Assembly (NCBI RefSeq): GCF_019931675.1 | Contig: NZ_CP082922.1 | Span: 2,743,001 to 2,807,000, forward strand | Reading direction: 5' to 3' | DNA length: 64,000 bases | DNA from: Nocardioides rotundus | GTDB taxonomy: Bacteria > Actinomycetota > Actinomycetes > Propionibacteriales > Nocardioidaceae | Shown: piece by piece, positions 27,897 through 36,648 of the stretch | Layout of the letters: every line of letters starts with the position of its first letter | How positions within the stretch are numbered: the stretch's first letter is position 1 | Position numbers and translations under genes: made by a program | The notes under the pieces: model-generated | The model's database searches: none | What the model was told of the DNA's origin: nothing | The model's input: the letters and a program-made list of their open reading frames with translations, nothing else

Positions 27897-28628
27897 TCAG
27901 TCGACCGGCGTGCCGGCGCCGGTGTCGGTGGCCTCGGCGACGACCTGGGCGGCCTTGATCTCGGTGTAGGCCGTCTCGGCCGCGCCCTGCTCGGCCTCCT
28001 TCTTCGACCGGCCGACGCCGTGGCCGTAGAGGGAGCCGCCGACGCGCACCTGCGCGTTGAAGGTCTTCATGTGGTCCGGGCCGTCGTCGGTGATGACGTA
28101 CTCCGGGACGCCGAGCCCGCGCTCGGCGGCGAGCTCCTGCAGCGAGGTCTTCCAGTCCAGCCCGGCGCCGAGCTCGGCCGCCTGGGCCATGAGCGGGTCG
28201 AAGAGCCGGTGCACGACCACCGAGGAGGCCTCGATGCCGCCGGACATGTGGACCGCGCCGATGACCGCCTCGACGGTGTCGGAGAGGATCGACGCCTTCT
28301 CCCGGCCGCCGGTCGTCTCCTCGCCGCGGCCCAGCTTCACGTGGTCGCCCAGGCCGATGCCGCGGGCGACGCCGGCGAGGGCGCGCGCGTTGACCACGGC
28401 GGCCCTCAGCTTGGCCAGCCGGCCCTCGGAGAGGTCCGGGTGAGTGCGGTAGAGCGTCTCGGTGACCACCACCCCGAGCACGGAGTCCCCGAGGAACTCC
28501 AGGCGCTCGTTGGTGGGGATGCCGCCGTTCTCGTAGGCGAACGAGCGGTGCGTGAGCGCACGCTCCAGCAGCTCGGCGTCCAGGACCGGATCACCGAGCG
28601 CCGCGCGCAGCTCGCGATAGGTGGTCAG
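27897..28628 (-). CDS. rnc: Ribonuclease III
   Basis: A dsRNA endonuclease for rRNA and mRNA processing, about 243 residues. The signature [13 protein letters not shown] and later [12 protein letters not shown] give the catalytic acidic residues; the C-terminal dsRBD spans [19 protein letters not shown] to the end. Start choice is difficult: no ATG, GTG or TTG occurs in frame between the rpmF stop and the conserved domain. I mark the CTG at 28628 ([12 protein letters not shown]), 16 bp after rpmF; a GTG at 28703 inside rpmF is the alternative. Confidence 0.9.
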   Translation of the reverse strand: MTTYRELRAALGDPVLDAELLERALTHRSFAYENGGIPTNERLEFLGDSVLGVVVTETLYRTHPDLSEGRLAKLRAAVVNARALAGVARGIGLGDHVKLGRGEETTGGREKASILSDTVEAVIGAVHMSGGIEASSVVVHRLFDPLMAQAAELGAGLDWKTSLQELAAERGLGVPEYVITDDGPDHMKTFNAQVRVGGSLYGHGVGRSKKEAEQGAAETAYTEIKAAQVVAEATDTGAGTPVD

Positions 28629-28644
28629 GGTTCTGCGAACCGGG

Positions 28645-28830
28645 TCAGAGGACCTGACGACGGGCGTTGCGAGCGCCGTACTGACCGCACACGCCGCACG
28701 CACGGTGCGGCAGGTGCTTGGCACCGCAGGCCGGGTTGGCACAGGTCACCAGCGTGGGCGCCTGAGCCTTCCACTGCGAACGACGGTGGCGCGTGTTGCT
28801 GCGCGACATCTTCCGCTTCGGGACAGCCAC
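28645..28830 (-). CDS. rpmF: 50S ribosomal protein L32, zinc-ribbon form
   Basis: A 61-residue L32 ([20 protein letters not shown]). Two cysteine pairs, CANPAC and CGVC, make it the zinc-containing form. It lies 9 bp after DUF177 and just before rnc, the usual arrangement. Confidence 0.97.
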   Translation of the reverse strand: MAVPKRKMSRSNTRHRRSQWKAQAPTLVTCANPACGAKHLPHRACGVCGQYGARNARRQVL

Positions 28831-28839
28831 TGTTCTCTC

Positions 28840-29388
28840 CTACTTTCGTTGGTCCTCGTCCTGCTCCTGCAGCGCGGCCAGGGCCGCCCACCGCGGGTCC
28901 ACCGCCGCCTCGTGCGCGTGGTCCGGATCGTCCGCGAGCCTGGCGCCGCACTCGGCGCACAGCCCGGGACAGTCCTCCCGGCACAGCGGCTGGAACGGCA
29001 GTGCCAGCACCACCGCGTCCCGCAGCACCGGCTCCAGGTCGAGCAGGTCTCCCTCGAGCCGGCGGACCTCGTCGTCCTCCTCGTCCGCGGACCGGTCGTC
29101 TTCGTAGAGGAACAGCTCCTGGAAGTCCGCCGAGATGGTGTCCTCGATCGGCTCCAGGCACCGCACGCACTCACCCGCGAGCGCGGCGGTCGCCGTACCC
29201 GTGACCAGTACCCCGTCCATGACCGCCTCGAGGCGCCAGTCGAGCTCGACCGGCGACCCCTCGGGGACGGCGAGGACTTCGATGCCCAGATCTGCCGGGG
29301 CCGGTACCGTCCGTGAATCCTGGCGCTGGGACCCCGGGCGGCGTCCGAGTTCGCGCGTGTCGAGCACGAGCGGCGCTCTCGGGTCCAC
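28840..29388 (-). CDS. DUF177 (YceD-like) protein
   Basis: A 182-residue DUF177/YceD family protein, almost always encoded beside rpmF and implicated in 23S rRNA or ribosome maturation. LVLDTRELGRRPGSQ begins the domain; the cysteines CVRC and CREDCPGLCAEC suggest metal binding. I choose the GTG at 29388 because GGAG precedes it and family members begin close to this point; an ATG at 29448 would add 20 unlikely residues. TTGGCA-17-TGTACC upstream of that GTG could be a promoter. Confidence 0.85.
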   Translation of the reverse strand: MDPRAPLVLDTRELGRRPGSQRQDSRTVPAPADLGIEVLAVPEGSPVELDWRLEAVMDGVLVTGTATAALAGECVRCLEPIEDTISADFQELFLYEDDRSADEEDDEVRRLEGDLLDLEPVLRDAVVLALPFQPLCREDCPGLCAECGARLADDPDHAHEAAVDPRWAALAALQEQDEDQRK

Positions 29389-29485
29389 CTCGCTCAGAGC
29401 TCCACTTCCGGTACAGGTCACGACAGATCGACTGCCAATCGTACTCATGGCGCGGCTGACCTGCCAAAACGGACGGTACGGCGCC

Positions 29486-29971
29486 TCAAGCGCCCTCGGC
29501 CCGCTTGGCCCGCAGCGCCGCGAGCACGTGGGGTGGGACCAGCCCGCTCACGTCGCCGCCGAAGCGGGCGACCTCCTTGACCAGCGAGGAGGCCAGGAAG
29601 GAGAACTCCGGGGAGGTGGGGACGAAGACCGTCTCGACCTCCGGGGCGAGCGAGGCGTTCATCTGGGCCATCTGCAGCTCGTAGTCGAAGTCGCTGACCG
29701 CGCGCAGCCCCTTGACCACCGCATGGATGTCGTTCTCCTGGCAGAACGTGGTGAGCAGGCCGGTGAAGCCCTGGACCCGCACGTTCGGGAGGTCCGCGCA
29801 CGCCTCGCGGAGCATCTCCAGGCGCTCCTCGGGGCTGAACATCCGGCTCTTGGAGGGGTTGGTCCCGGTCGCGACGACCACCTCGTCGAAGAGCCGCGAG
29901 GCTCGCCCGATGATGTCGACATGCCCGTTGGTGACCGGGTCGAAGGATCCGGGACAGACGGCTCGGCGCAC
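29486..29971 (-). CDS. coaD: Phosphopantetheine adenylyltransferase
   Basis: A 161-residue enzyme of coenzyme A synthesis (4'-phosphopantetheine + ATP to dephospho-CoA). The nucleotidyltransferase motif is GSFDPVTNGHVDIIGRA at residues 8-24; VVKGLRAVSDFDYELQMA and SFLASSLVKEVA complete the active site. GTG start at 29971 with TAGCCT 6 nt upstream, pointing to a leaderless promoter in the 12-bp gap and the end of rsmD. Normally neighbours rsmD, as here. Confidence 0.96.
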   Translation of the reverse strand: MRRAVCPGSFDPVTNGHVDIIGRASRLFDEVVVATGTNPSKSRMFSPEERLEMLREACADLPNVRVQGFTGLLTTFCQENDIHAVVKGLRAVSDFDYELQMAQMNASLAPEVETVFVPTSPEFSFLASSLVKEVARFGGDVSGLVPPHVLAALRAKRAEGA

Positions 29972-29983
29972 GCTGGGAGGCTA

Positions 29984-30547
29984 TCAGCGCCCGCGGGTGG
30001 CGTAGTGCAGCGTGGTCTCGCCGTACTTCCTCTCCCGTTCCTCCCCCAGCCCGCCGGGCCAGGCCGGCGCGGCGCCCCGCGAGGAGCGCTCGACGACGAC
30101 CAGCGCGCCCGGCGTGAGCCAGTCGTGCTCGACCAGCAGGCCCAGCACCTCGGCGACGTCGTCGTCGGAGACGGCGTAGGGCGGGTCGAGGAAGGCGACG
30201 TCGTAGGGCGCCGGGGGTCGCCGCCGGAGCACCGTGGCGACCTCCCCGGCCACCACGTCGGCCCGCGGGAAGCCCACGGCCTGGGCGTTGGCGCGCACCA
30301 GGGACGCCGTACGGCGATCCTTCTCCACCAGGGTCACGACACCGGCGCCGCGCGACCAGGCCTCCAGCCCGACGGCGCCCGAGCCGGCGTAGAGGTCGAG
30401 GAACCGCAGCCCGTCGAGCGGGCCGGCCGTGGCCTCGATCGAGGAGAACAGCGCCTCGCGGACCCGGTCGGAGGTGGGCCGGGTGGCCTCGCCGCGCGGC
30501 GTCTGCAGTCGTCGTCCGCCGGCCGCTCCCCCGATGATCCGCGTCAT
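29984..30547 (-). CDS. rsmD: 16S rRNA (guanine966-N2)-methyltransferase
   Basis: A 187-residue SAM-dependent methyltransferase. TRIIGGAAGGRRLQTP opens the protein, LDLYAGSGAVGLEAWSRGA is the SAM-binding motif and FLDPPYAV the catalytic DPPY motif. It methylates G966 in the 30S subunit. The ATG overlaps the recG stop (ATGA). Confidence 0.94.
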   Translation of the reverse strand: MTRIIGGAAGGRRLQTPRGEATRPTSDRVREALFSSIEATAGPLDGLRFLDLYAGSGAVGLEAWSRGAGVVTLVEKDRRTASLVRANAQAVGFPRADVVAGEVATVLRRRPPAPYDVAFLDPPYAVSDDDVAEVLGLLVEHDWLTPGALVVVERSSRGAAPAWPGGLGEERERKYGETTLHYATRGR

Positions 30548-32754
30548 GACTTCTCCAGGAACGCCGAGTGCTGGGAGTCCTCGACCTCCCGCACCGCGTC
30601 GGCGAGCAGCGGTGCGGAGGCCAGCTCGGGATCGTCCGCGAGCAGCTCCTCGGCCGCCTCGCGGGCGGCCACGATGGTCTTCTCGTCCCGCAGGACCCGC
30701 AGCGACTCCAGGCTGTTGTGGAAGCCGGACTGGTTGCGCCCCAGCACGTCGCCCTCGCGGCGCTGCTCCAGGTCGACCCGGGACAGCTCGAAGCCGTCGG
30801 TGGTGGAGGCGACGGCGTCCAGCCGCTCGCGGGCCGCGGAGTCGGCCTCGGCCCGGCTGACCAACAGGCACAGCCCCGGCAGCCCGCCGCGTCCGACCCG
30901 GCCACGCAGCTGGTGGAGCTGGGAGACGCCGAAGCGGTCGGCGTCCAGGAGCACCATGGTGGTGGCGTTGTGCACGTCGACGCCGACCTCGATCACGGTG
31001 GTGGAGACGAGCACGTCGATCTCGCCGTCGGCGAAGGCCCGCATGGTGGCCTCCTTGTCCTCCGCGGCCATCCGGCCGTGCAGGGGCGCCACTCGCAGCC
31101 CCTGCAGCGGCCCCTCGGCCAGCAGCGGCGCGACCTCCTCCACGGCCGCGAGCCCGCCGGTCTCGACGACCACGGCCTCGCCGTCCTCGTCGTAGTCGAT
31201 CTGGTCGGCCTCGCCCTCCTCGGAGCGGTCGCCGCTGATCCGCGGGCACACGACGTAGACCTGGTGTCCCTGCTCGACCTCCTCGCGCACCCGCTGCCAG
31301 ACCCGGTCCAGCCAGGTCGGCTGCTCGGCCAGCGGCACCACGTTGGTCTGGATGGGCGCGCGGCCGGCGGGGAGCTCGGCGATCGTGGAGGTGGCCAGGT
31401 CGCCGAAGACGGTCATCGCGACGGTCCGCGGGATCGGGGTGGCGGTCATCACCAGCACGTGGGGCGGCGCCGCGGCCTTGGCCGTCAGCGCGGCCCGCTG
31501 CTCGACGCCGAAGCGGTGCTGCTCGTCGACCACGACCAGACCGAGGTCGGCGAACTGGACCGCCTCCTCCAGCAGGGCGTGGGTCCCGACCACGATGCCC
31601 GCCTCGCCGCTCGCCGCGGCGAGCAGTGCCGCCTTGCGCTGCGCCGCGCCCATGGAGCCGGTCAGCAGGGTGACCGTGGTGCCCTCGGCGTGCCCGCCGA
31701 GCATGCCGCCCGCGGCAAGGTCACCGAGCAGGCCGGTGATGGAGCGCAGATGCTGCTGGGCGAGCACCTCGGTCGGCGCGAGCAGGGCGCACTGCCCGCC
31801 GGAGTCGATCACCCGGAGCATCGCGCGCAGAGCCACCAGGGTCTTGCCGGAGCCGACCTCCCCCTGGAGGAGCCGGTTCATCGCGTGCGACTGGGCCAGG
31901 TCGTGCTCGATCTCCGCGCCGACCTCCTGCTGGGCGCCGGTGAGGGTGAACGGCAGCCGCTCGTCGAAGACGGCGAGCAGCCCTCCCCCGCCGGTGCGGG
32001 CCTGCCCGCCGAGCTCGCGCAGCTCGGCGCGACGGCGGGCCAGCACCAGCTGGAGGATCAGCGCCTCCTCGAAGCGCAGCCGCCGCTGCCCCGTGCCCAC
32101 CTGGGCCCAGTCGTCCGGGGCGTGCAGCAGCCGCAGCGCGGTCAGCGCGTCGACGACGTCGTAGCGCTCCTGCAGCTCCGGCGGCAGCCGGTCCGGCATC
32201 TCGCCGACCTGGTGCAGCGCGGCCTGGATGACCTTCTGCAGGTCGAAGGAGCGCACCCCGGCGGTCTGGCGGTAGATCGGCAGCAGCCCCTCGAGGCTGC
32301 CCTCCATCTGCTGTGCCTCGTCGGTCCCGAAGATGACCCACTGCGGGTCGTCGAGCCCCCAGGAGTTGTTGAACCACTTGGCCCGGCCGAGGAAGATCCC
32401 CCGCGAGCCGGGCGCGACCTCGGCCTCGTAGGTCTCGGCCTGGGAGCGGTACGGCGTGAACCGGCTGATCACGAACTGCGGCCCGGCGGTGCGGACGGTG
32501 ACCTCGACGCGGTACTGCGTGCGGCGGCGGGCCTGGAAGGTGCGGATGTCGGTGCGCACCACCTCGCCGACGAACGTCAGGGGCTTCTTGGGGTGCGGCT
32601 CGACCCGGGTGAGCTCGCCCAGCTCGACGTAGCGCCGGGGCAGGTGGTGCAGCAGGTCCCCGACCGTGTGCAGGTCCAGCCCCTTCTCCGTGGCGGCGCG
32701 CTTCTTGGTCGATCGGCCGAAGACGGAGGCGATCGGTGAGTCGACGGTGATCAC
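30544..32754 (-). CDS. recG: ATP-dependent DNA helicase RecG
   Basis: A 736-residue helicase that regresses stalled forks and branch-migrates Holliday junctions. An OB-fold wedge domain occupies the first third; Walker A is GEVGSGKT, Walker B DEQH in VVVDEQHRFGVEQR, and the C-terminal helicase half includes ATPIPRTVAMTVFGD and QLRGRVGRGG. The GTG at 32754 is preceded by GAGGAG. An upstream in-frame ATG gives sequence unlike RecG. Confidence 0.95.
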   Translation of the reverse strand: MITVDSPIASVFGRSTKKRAATEKGLDLHTVGDLLHHLPRRYVELGELTRVEPHPKKPLTFVGEVVRTDIRTFQARRRTQYRVEVTVRTAGPQFVISRFTPYRSQAETYEAEVAPGSRGIFLGRAKWFNNSWGLDDPQWVIFGTDEAQQMEGSLEGLLPIYRQTAGVRSFDLQKVIQAALHQVGEMPDRLPPELQERYDVVDALTALRLLHAPDDWAQVGTGQRRLRFEEALILQLVLARRRAELRELGGQARTGGGGLLAVFDERLPFTLTGAQQEVGAEIEHDLAQSHAMNRLLQGEVGSGKTLVALRAMLRVIDSGGQCALLAPTEVLAQQHLRSITGLLGDLAAGGMLGGHAEGTTVTLLTGSMGAAQRKAALLAAASGEAGIVVGTHALLEEAVQFADLGLVVVDEQHRFGVEQRAALTAKAAAPPHVLVMTATPIPRTVAMTVFGDLATSTIAELPAGRAPIQTNVVPLAEQPTWLDRVWQRVREEVEQGHQVYVVCPRISGDRSEEGEADQIDYDEDGEAVVVETGGLAAVEEVAPLLAEGPLQGLRVAPLHGRMAAEDKEATMRAFADGEIDVLVSTTVIEVGVDVHNATTMVLLDADRFGVSQLHQLRGRVGRGGLPGLCLLVSRAEADSAARERLDAVASTTDGFELSRVDLEQRREGDVLGRNQSGFHNSLESLRVLRDEKTIVAAREAAEELLADDPELASAPLLADAVREVEDSQHSAFLEKS

Positions 32755-32764
32755 GGGTGCCTCC

Positions 32765-34402
32765 TCACTCCACCGACAGCAGGAGGTGGTAGCGGTCCTG
32801 CCCTCCGTCGTACACCACCGCGTCGACATGGGGGTGCCGCTCCTCGACGTACGACGCCAGCCGGGCGCCCAGGCCGTCGACGTCCTCGGCGCCCACCACG
32901 ATGGTGACCAGCTCGCCGCCGGGGGCGAGCAGCCGCTCCAGCACGTCGCGCGCGACGTCGTCCAGGTCGTCGCCGACGACCGCGAAATCCCCGGCGACCA
33001 CGCCGAGCACCTGCCCCGGCTCGCACGGCCCGGCCATGGTGATCGCCTGCTTCACCGCCACGGTGACCGCGCCGTGCCGAACGTGCCGGGCGGTCGCGGT
33101 CATCTCCAGGACGTCCTGATGGAGCGTCCGGCCGTCCTCGTGTACGGCCATCGCGGCCAGTCCCTGCACCTGCGTCTCGGTGTGGATCACCGTCACCTGC
33201 ACGTCGTGCTCGGCCTCCGCGGTGCGGGCGGCGATCTCGGCGACGCGCACCGAGTCGGGGTCGTTGGGGAGCACGACGACCTCGCGGCAGCCGCTGGAGG
33301 TGATCGCGTCGAGCAGCATCCCGGTGGAGGGGCGGCGCCCCGGGCCGCCCGGCACGACGATCGCTCCGGCCTCCTCGAAGAGCCGCCCCAGCCCCGGCCC
33401 CGCGGTGACGGCCACGACCGCGCGCCCGTCGCGAGCGGCCACCCGCTCCCGGGCCCGGGCCACCTGCTCGGCGAAGTGGGTCACCCGGACCCGGTGGGGA
33501 CGGCCGGCGCCGATGCCGGCCTCGATCGCCGCGCCTACGTCGTCGGTGTGGACGTGCACGTTCCACAGCCCCTCGCCGCCGACCACGACCAGGGAGTCGC
33601 CGAGCGCGTCGAGCCGGGTCCGCAGCGCGGGCACCTGCTCGTCGTCGGCGTCCAGGAGGTACATCACCTCATAGGCCGGGCCGTCGGCGGTGAGGTCCTC
33701 GCCGGGCACCGTCGGCACGGGGATCACCCCGCCGCGGGCCCGCCGCGGAGGGCGGCGCCCGGTCAGCACGGTGGTGAGGGCGTCCAGGACGACCGTGAGC
33801 CCCCGGCCGCCGGCGTCGACCACGCCCGCGTCGGCCAGCGCCTGCAGCTGGGCCGGCGTGCGCTCCAGGGCCGCGTGCGCGGCGTCGGCGGCGTCGGCGC
33901 AGACCTCGCGCGCCCGGGCACCCTCCCGGTCGGCCCGCGCCAGCGCGGCGTCGCTCGCGGCGCGGGCGACGGTGAGGATCGTGCCCTCGACCGGCCGTCC
34001 GACGGCGGCGTACGACGCGTCGGTCGCCTCGCGGATCGCCTCGGCCATCAGCCGGGAGTGCCGCTCCTCGGGGTCGCGGTGCAGGACCCGGTGGGTGATC
34101 GCGCCGATCATCTGGGACAGGATCACGCCGGAGTTGCCGCGCGCGCCCAACAGGGCCCCGCGGGAGAAGGCCTGGATGGCCCCGGCCAGGTCCTCCGGCT
34201 CCCGCTGGGCGGCCTCGCGGACGGCGTCCCGGGCGGCCGACATGGTGAGGAACATGTTGGTGCCGGTGTCCCCGTCGGGCACGGGGAAGACGTTGAGGGC
34301 GTCGACCTCCTCGCGGGCGTCGGCCAGCGCATCGGTGGCGACGTCGACGAAGGCCAGGACGGTCGGCAGACTGATGCTGCCCGATGCCTGCGCCCGCTCC
34401 AT
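32765..34402 (-). CDS. DAK-domain kinase-like protein (DhaL plus DegV-like, FakA/YloV type)
   Basis: A 545-residue protein. The DhaL (DAK2) nucleotide domain has NVFPVPDGDTGTNM near residues 40-53 and GARGNSGVILSQMIG; the rest resembles the FakA C-terminal regions. In Firmicutes FakA phosphorylates fatty acids bound by FakB; whether that holds in this lineage is unknown, and no FakB (DegV) gene is adjacent. Older annotations call it dihydroxyacetone kinase. TAGCCT lies 8 nt before the ATG at 34402 without a Shine-Dalgarno (leaderless). It is 10 bp upstream of recG, so the two are probably co-transcribed. Confidence 0.85.
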   Translation of the reverse strand: MERAQASGSISLPTVLAFVDVATDALADAREEVDALNVFPVPDGDTGTNMFLTMSAARDAVREAAQREPEDLAGAIQAFSRGALLGARGNSGVILSQMIGAITHRVLHRDPEERHSRLMAEAIREATDASYAAVGRPVEGTILTVARAASDAALARADREGARAREVCADAADAAHAALERTPAQLQALADAGVVDAGGRGLTVVLDALTTVLTGRRPPRRARGGVIPVPTVPGEDLTADGPAYEVMYLLDADDEQVPALRTRLDALGDSLVVVGGEGLWNVHVHTDDVGAAIEAGIGAGRPHRVRVTHFAEQVARARERVAARDGRAVVAVTAGPGLGRLFEEAGAIVVPGGPGRRPSTGMLLDAITSSGCREVVVLPNDPDSVRVAEIAARTAEAEHDVQVTVIHTETQVQGLAAMAVHEDGRTLHQDVLEMTATARHVRHGAVTVAVKQAITMAGPCEPGQVLGVVAGDFAVVGDDLDDVARDVLERLLAPGGELVTIVVGAEDVDGLGARLASYVEERHPHVDAVVYDGGQDRYHLLLSVE

Positions 34403-34546
34403 GACGGTGCAGGCTATCGGCCCGCTGTCTCGATTTCTCCCGCGGCCGACCGTCGGATACTCTGGTGCGGTTGCCCGCTGGCCCCGGATCTCCGGTCGCC
34501 CGGGCGGGCATGGAAGAACGAGACCTCGAACATTCAGGAGTGCACG

Positions 34547-34732
34547 GTGGCTGCCGTCTGCGACATCTGCGCGAAGAAGCCGACGTTCGGCAACAACCGA
34601 CCCTGGTCGCGCAAGATCACCAAGCGTCGATTCGACCCCAACATCCAGCGCGTCCGGGCCAAGGTCAACGGCACGCCCAAGCGTCTCAACGTCTGCACCG
34701 GCTGCCTCAAGGCCGGCAAGGTCGAGCGCTGA
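34547..34732 (+). CDS. rpmB: 50S ribosomal protein L28, zinc-binding form
   Basis: A 61-residue L28 (VAAVCDICAKKPTFGNNRPW). CDIC and CTGC pairs mark the zinc-containing form. The GTG at 34547 follows CAGGAG. It is monocistronic: a GC-rich hairpin with a T-run follows 16 bp after the stop, and it diverges from the DAK-domain gene. Confidence 0.96.
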   Translation: MAAVCDICAKKPTFGNNRPWSRKITKRRFDPNIQRVRAKVNGTPKRLNVCTGCLKAGKVER

Positions 34733-34748
34733 CCCGACCCGCCGACGA

Positions 34749-34780
34749 GGCCCCCGCCGCACCGCGGCCGGGGGCCTTTT
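34749..34780 (+). terminator. Rho-independent terminator of rpmB
   Basis: GGCCCCCG (34749-34756) pairs with CGGGGGCC (34769-34776), extended inside by CCGC/GCGG, and is followed by TTTT. It also separates rpmB from the convergent thiL, whose stop is at 34790. Confidence 0.85.
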
Positions 34781-34789
34781 CGCGTGCGG

Positions 34790-35740
34790 TCAGAAGTGCT
34801 GCCACCCCGCCGGGCCGTCGTACTCGCTCCCGTCGACGGTGACCCCCTCCCCCTCGGCTATCTCCCCGATCACCGTCCAGCCCTCCGGGACGTCCCCGGC
34901 GGACGGGAAGGCGGCCAGCAGTGCGTGGTCGTCGCCTCCCTCGAGCAGGTAGCGCATCGGGTCCGAGCCGGTGGCGGCCGCGACCGCCTGCAGCGGCTCG
35001 GGCACCTCGAAGGCGTCGGTGCGCACGTCGATCGCGACGCCGGAGGCGCGGGCGATGTGGCCCGCCTCGGCGAGCAGCCCGTCGGAGATGTCGATCATCG
35101 CGGTCGCGCCGGCCTCGGCGGCGACCAGCCCGGCGTCGTACGGCGGCTCCGGCCGGCGGTAGGCCTCCACCAGCACCCGCGGCGAGCGGAAGCCGCGACC
35201 CAGCACCGCCAGGCCGCCCGCGGCCCAGCCCTGCCGGCCGTGCAGGGCGAGCACGTCCCCCGGCTCGGCCCCGGACCGCAGCACCGGGGAGACGGTGCAG
35301 GCGCCGAGCACCGTGACCGCGACGACGATCTGGTCGGCCCGGGTGATGTCGCCGCCGACCACGCTGGCCCCCACCAGGGACGCCTCCTCGGCGAAGCCGC
35401 GGGCGAAGTCCAGCGCCCAGCGCGCCGGGAGGTCGCCGGGCGCGGCCAGGCCGACGGTGAGCGACGTGGCGCGCCCGCCCATGGCGTTGATGTCGGAGAG
35501 GTTCTGCGCCGCGGCCCGGTGGCCGACGTCGGCCGCCTCGGCCCACTCCCGGCGGAAGTGCCGTCCCTCGACCATCAGGTCGGTGGAGACGACCACGTGG
35601 CCGGTGCGGACCCGCAGCACCGCCGCGTCGTCGCCGGGGCCGACCAGGACCTGCTCGCCCTGGGCGAAGATCGGCACCAGCTCGTCGATCAGGCCGAACT
35701 CGCCGGCGTCGTCCAGGGTCGCGTCGGGTGCCAGTGCCAT
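34790..35740 (-). CDS. thiL: Thiamine-monophosphate kinase
   Basis: A 316-residue ThiL that makes thiamine diphosphate from thiamine phosphate and ATP. GPGDDAAVLRV binds ATP-Mg, STDLMVEGRHF and AQNLSDINAMGG follow, and MIDISDGLLAE and LEGGDDHALLAAF are further PurM/ThiL signatures. Start at ATG 35740 gives a family-like N-terminus; an ATG three codons upstream is possible. Confidence 0.94.
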   Translation of the reverse strand: MALAPDATLDDAGEFGLIDELVPIFAQGEQVLVGPGDDAAVLRVRTGHVVVSTDLMVEGRHFRREWAEAADVGHRAAAQNLSDINAMGGRATSLTVGLAAPGDLPARWALDFARGFAEEASLVGASVVGGDITRADQIVVAVTVLGACTVSPVLRSGAEPGDVLALHGRQGWAAGGLAVLGRGFRSPRVLVEAYRRPEPPYDAGLVAAEAGATAMIDISDGLLAEAGHIARASGVAIDVRTDAFEVPEPLQAVAAATGSDPMRYLLEGGDDHALLAAFPSAGDVPEGWTVIGEIAEGEGVTVDGSEYDGPAGWQHF

Positions 35741-35885
35741 GGTTCCCATCCCACCAGACGCGCCCGGCCGGGGCGGGCAGGACACCGCCTTCCGGGGGAA
35801 GGCGACCGCGCGGTAGGTTGACCGTGCTCCGGCGGTCCCACCCTCCGGCGCACCCGTGTCCCGAGAAGAAGATGGGGGAGAGCAG

Positions 35886-36122
35886 ATGGTCGTCCAGGCC
35901 TACATCCTGATCCAGACCGACGTCGGCAAGGCCGCGGACGTCGCCCACGCGATCTCCCAGGTCAAGGGCGTGACCCTGGCCGAGGACGTCACCGGCCCCT
36001 ACGACGTGATCGTGCGCGCCGAGGCCAAGAACGTCGACGAGCTCGGCCAGCTCGTGGTCTCCCGGGTGCAGAACCTCGAGGGCATCACCCGCACCCTGAC
36101 CTGCCCGGTCGTGCACATCTGA
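35886..36122 (+). CDS. Lrp/AsnC ligand-binding domain protein
   Basis: A 78-residue stand-alone RAM/AsnC C-terminal domain (MVVQAYILIQTDVGKAADVA...VTGPYDVIVRAEA). It lacks the DNA-binding half, so it may act as a ligand-sensing partner that pairs with full-length Lrp regulators. GGGGGAGAG precedes the ATG at 35886. A TAGGTT sequence about 70 bp upstream could be its -10. Confidence 0.9.
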   Translation: MVVQAYILIQTDVGKAADVAHAISQVKGVTLAEDVTGPYDVIVRAEAKNVDELGQLVVSRVQNLEGITRTLTCPVVHI

Positions 36123-36123
36123 G

Positions 36124-36645
36124 TTGCGCCCGAACCGACGTCGACGCCCCGTGTCCGCCCGGACGCGGGGCGTCGCCGTCTCCGCGCTCGCCGTCGCCCT
36201 CACCGCCGGCTGCTCCAGCACGGTGACGGTCGACGACCCGCCCCGTCTGCAGGGAGCCGACGCCCGCGCCTGCGCCGCCTTCGTCGACGCGCTCCCCGAC
36301 ACGCTCGCCGGCCAGCCCCGGCGGGCGGTGGAGCCCGAGGGCGCCCCCGTCGCGGCGTACGGCGACCCCGCGATCACCGTCACCTGCGGCGGCTCGATGC
36401 CGCCCGGCTTCGACCGGTTCGCCACCTGCGACGAGGTGGACGGCGTCGGCTGGTACCTGCCCACCGACCAGCTCGGGGACCCGAGCCAGGAGGCGGTGGA
36501 CGCGACCCTGGGGACCGTGGACTGGCGCCCGGTGGTCGCGCTCGACGTACCCGCCGACTACCGCCCCGAGGGCCTGGCCGCGGCGCTCAGCGAGCTGGCC
36601 GGCCCGGTGAAGCGGTCCCTGGAGCGGGGGCGACCCTGCGTGTGA
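36124..36645 (+). CDS. DUF3515 lipoprotein
   Basis: A 173-residue exported protein. A basic N-terminus and hydrophobic stretch end in LTAGC, a lipobox. The DUF3515 domain includes AITVTCGGSMPPGFDRFATC and VDGVGWYLPTDQ; two cysteine-containing segments suggest a disulphide. The family is found beside thiL and ddl in actinobacteria and its role is unknown. Start is TTG at 36124, two bases after the preceding stop; GTG at 36151 is possible. Confidence 0.82.
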   Translation: MRPNRRRRPVSARTRGVAVSALAVALTAGCSSTVTVDDPPRLQGADARACAAFVDALPDTLAGQPRRAVEPEGAPVAAYGDPAITVTCGGSMPPGFDRFATCDEVDGVGWYLPTDQLGDPSQEAVDATLGTVDWRPVVALDVPADYRPEGLAAALSELAGPVKRSLERGRPCV

Positions 36646-36648
36646 GGC

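Noticed and set aside
32666..34546. A large N-terminal extension of rpmB
   Set aside because: The frame runs antisense through recG and the DAK-domain gene; L28 starts at GTG 34547 with a good ribosome-binding site.
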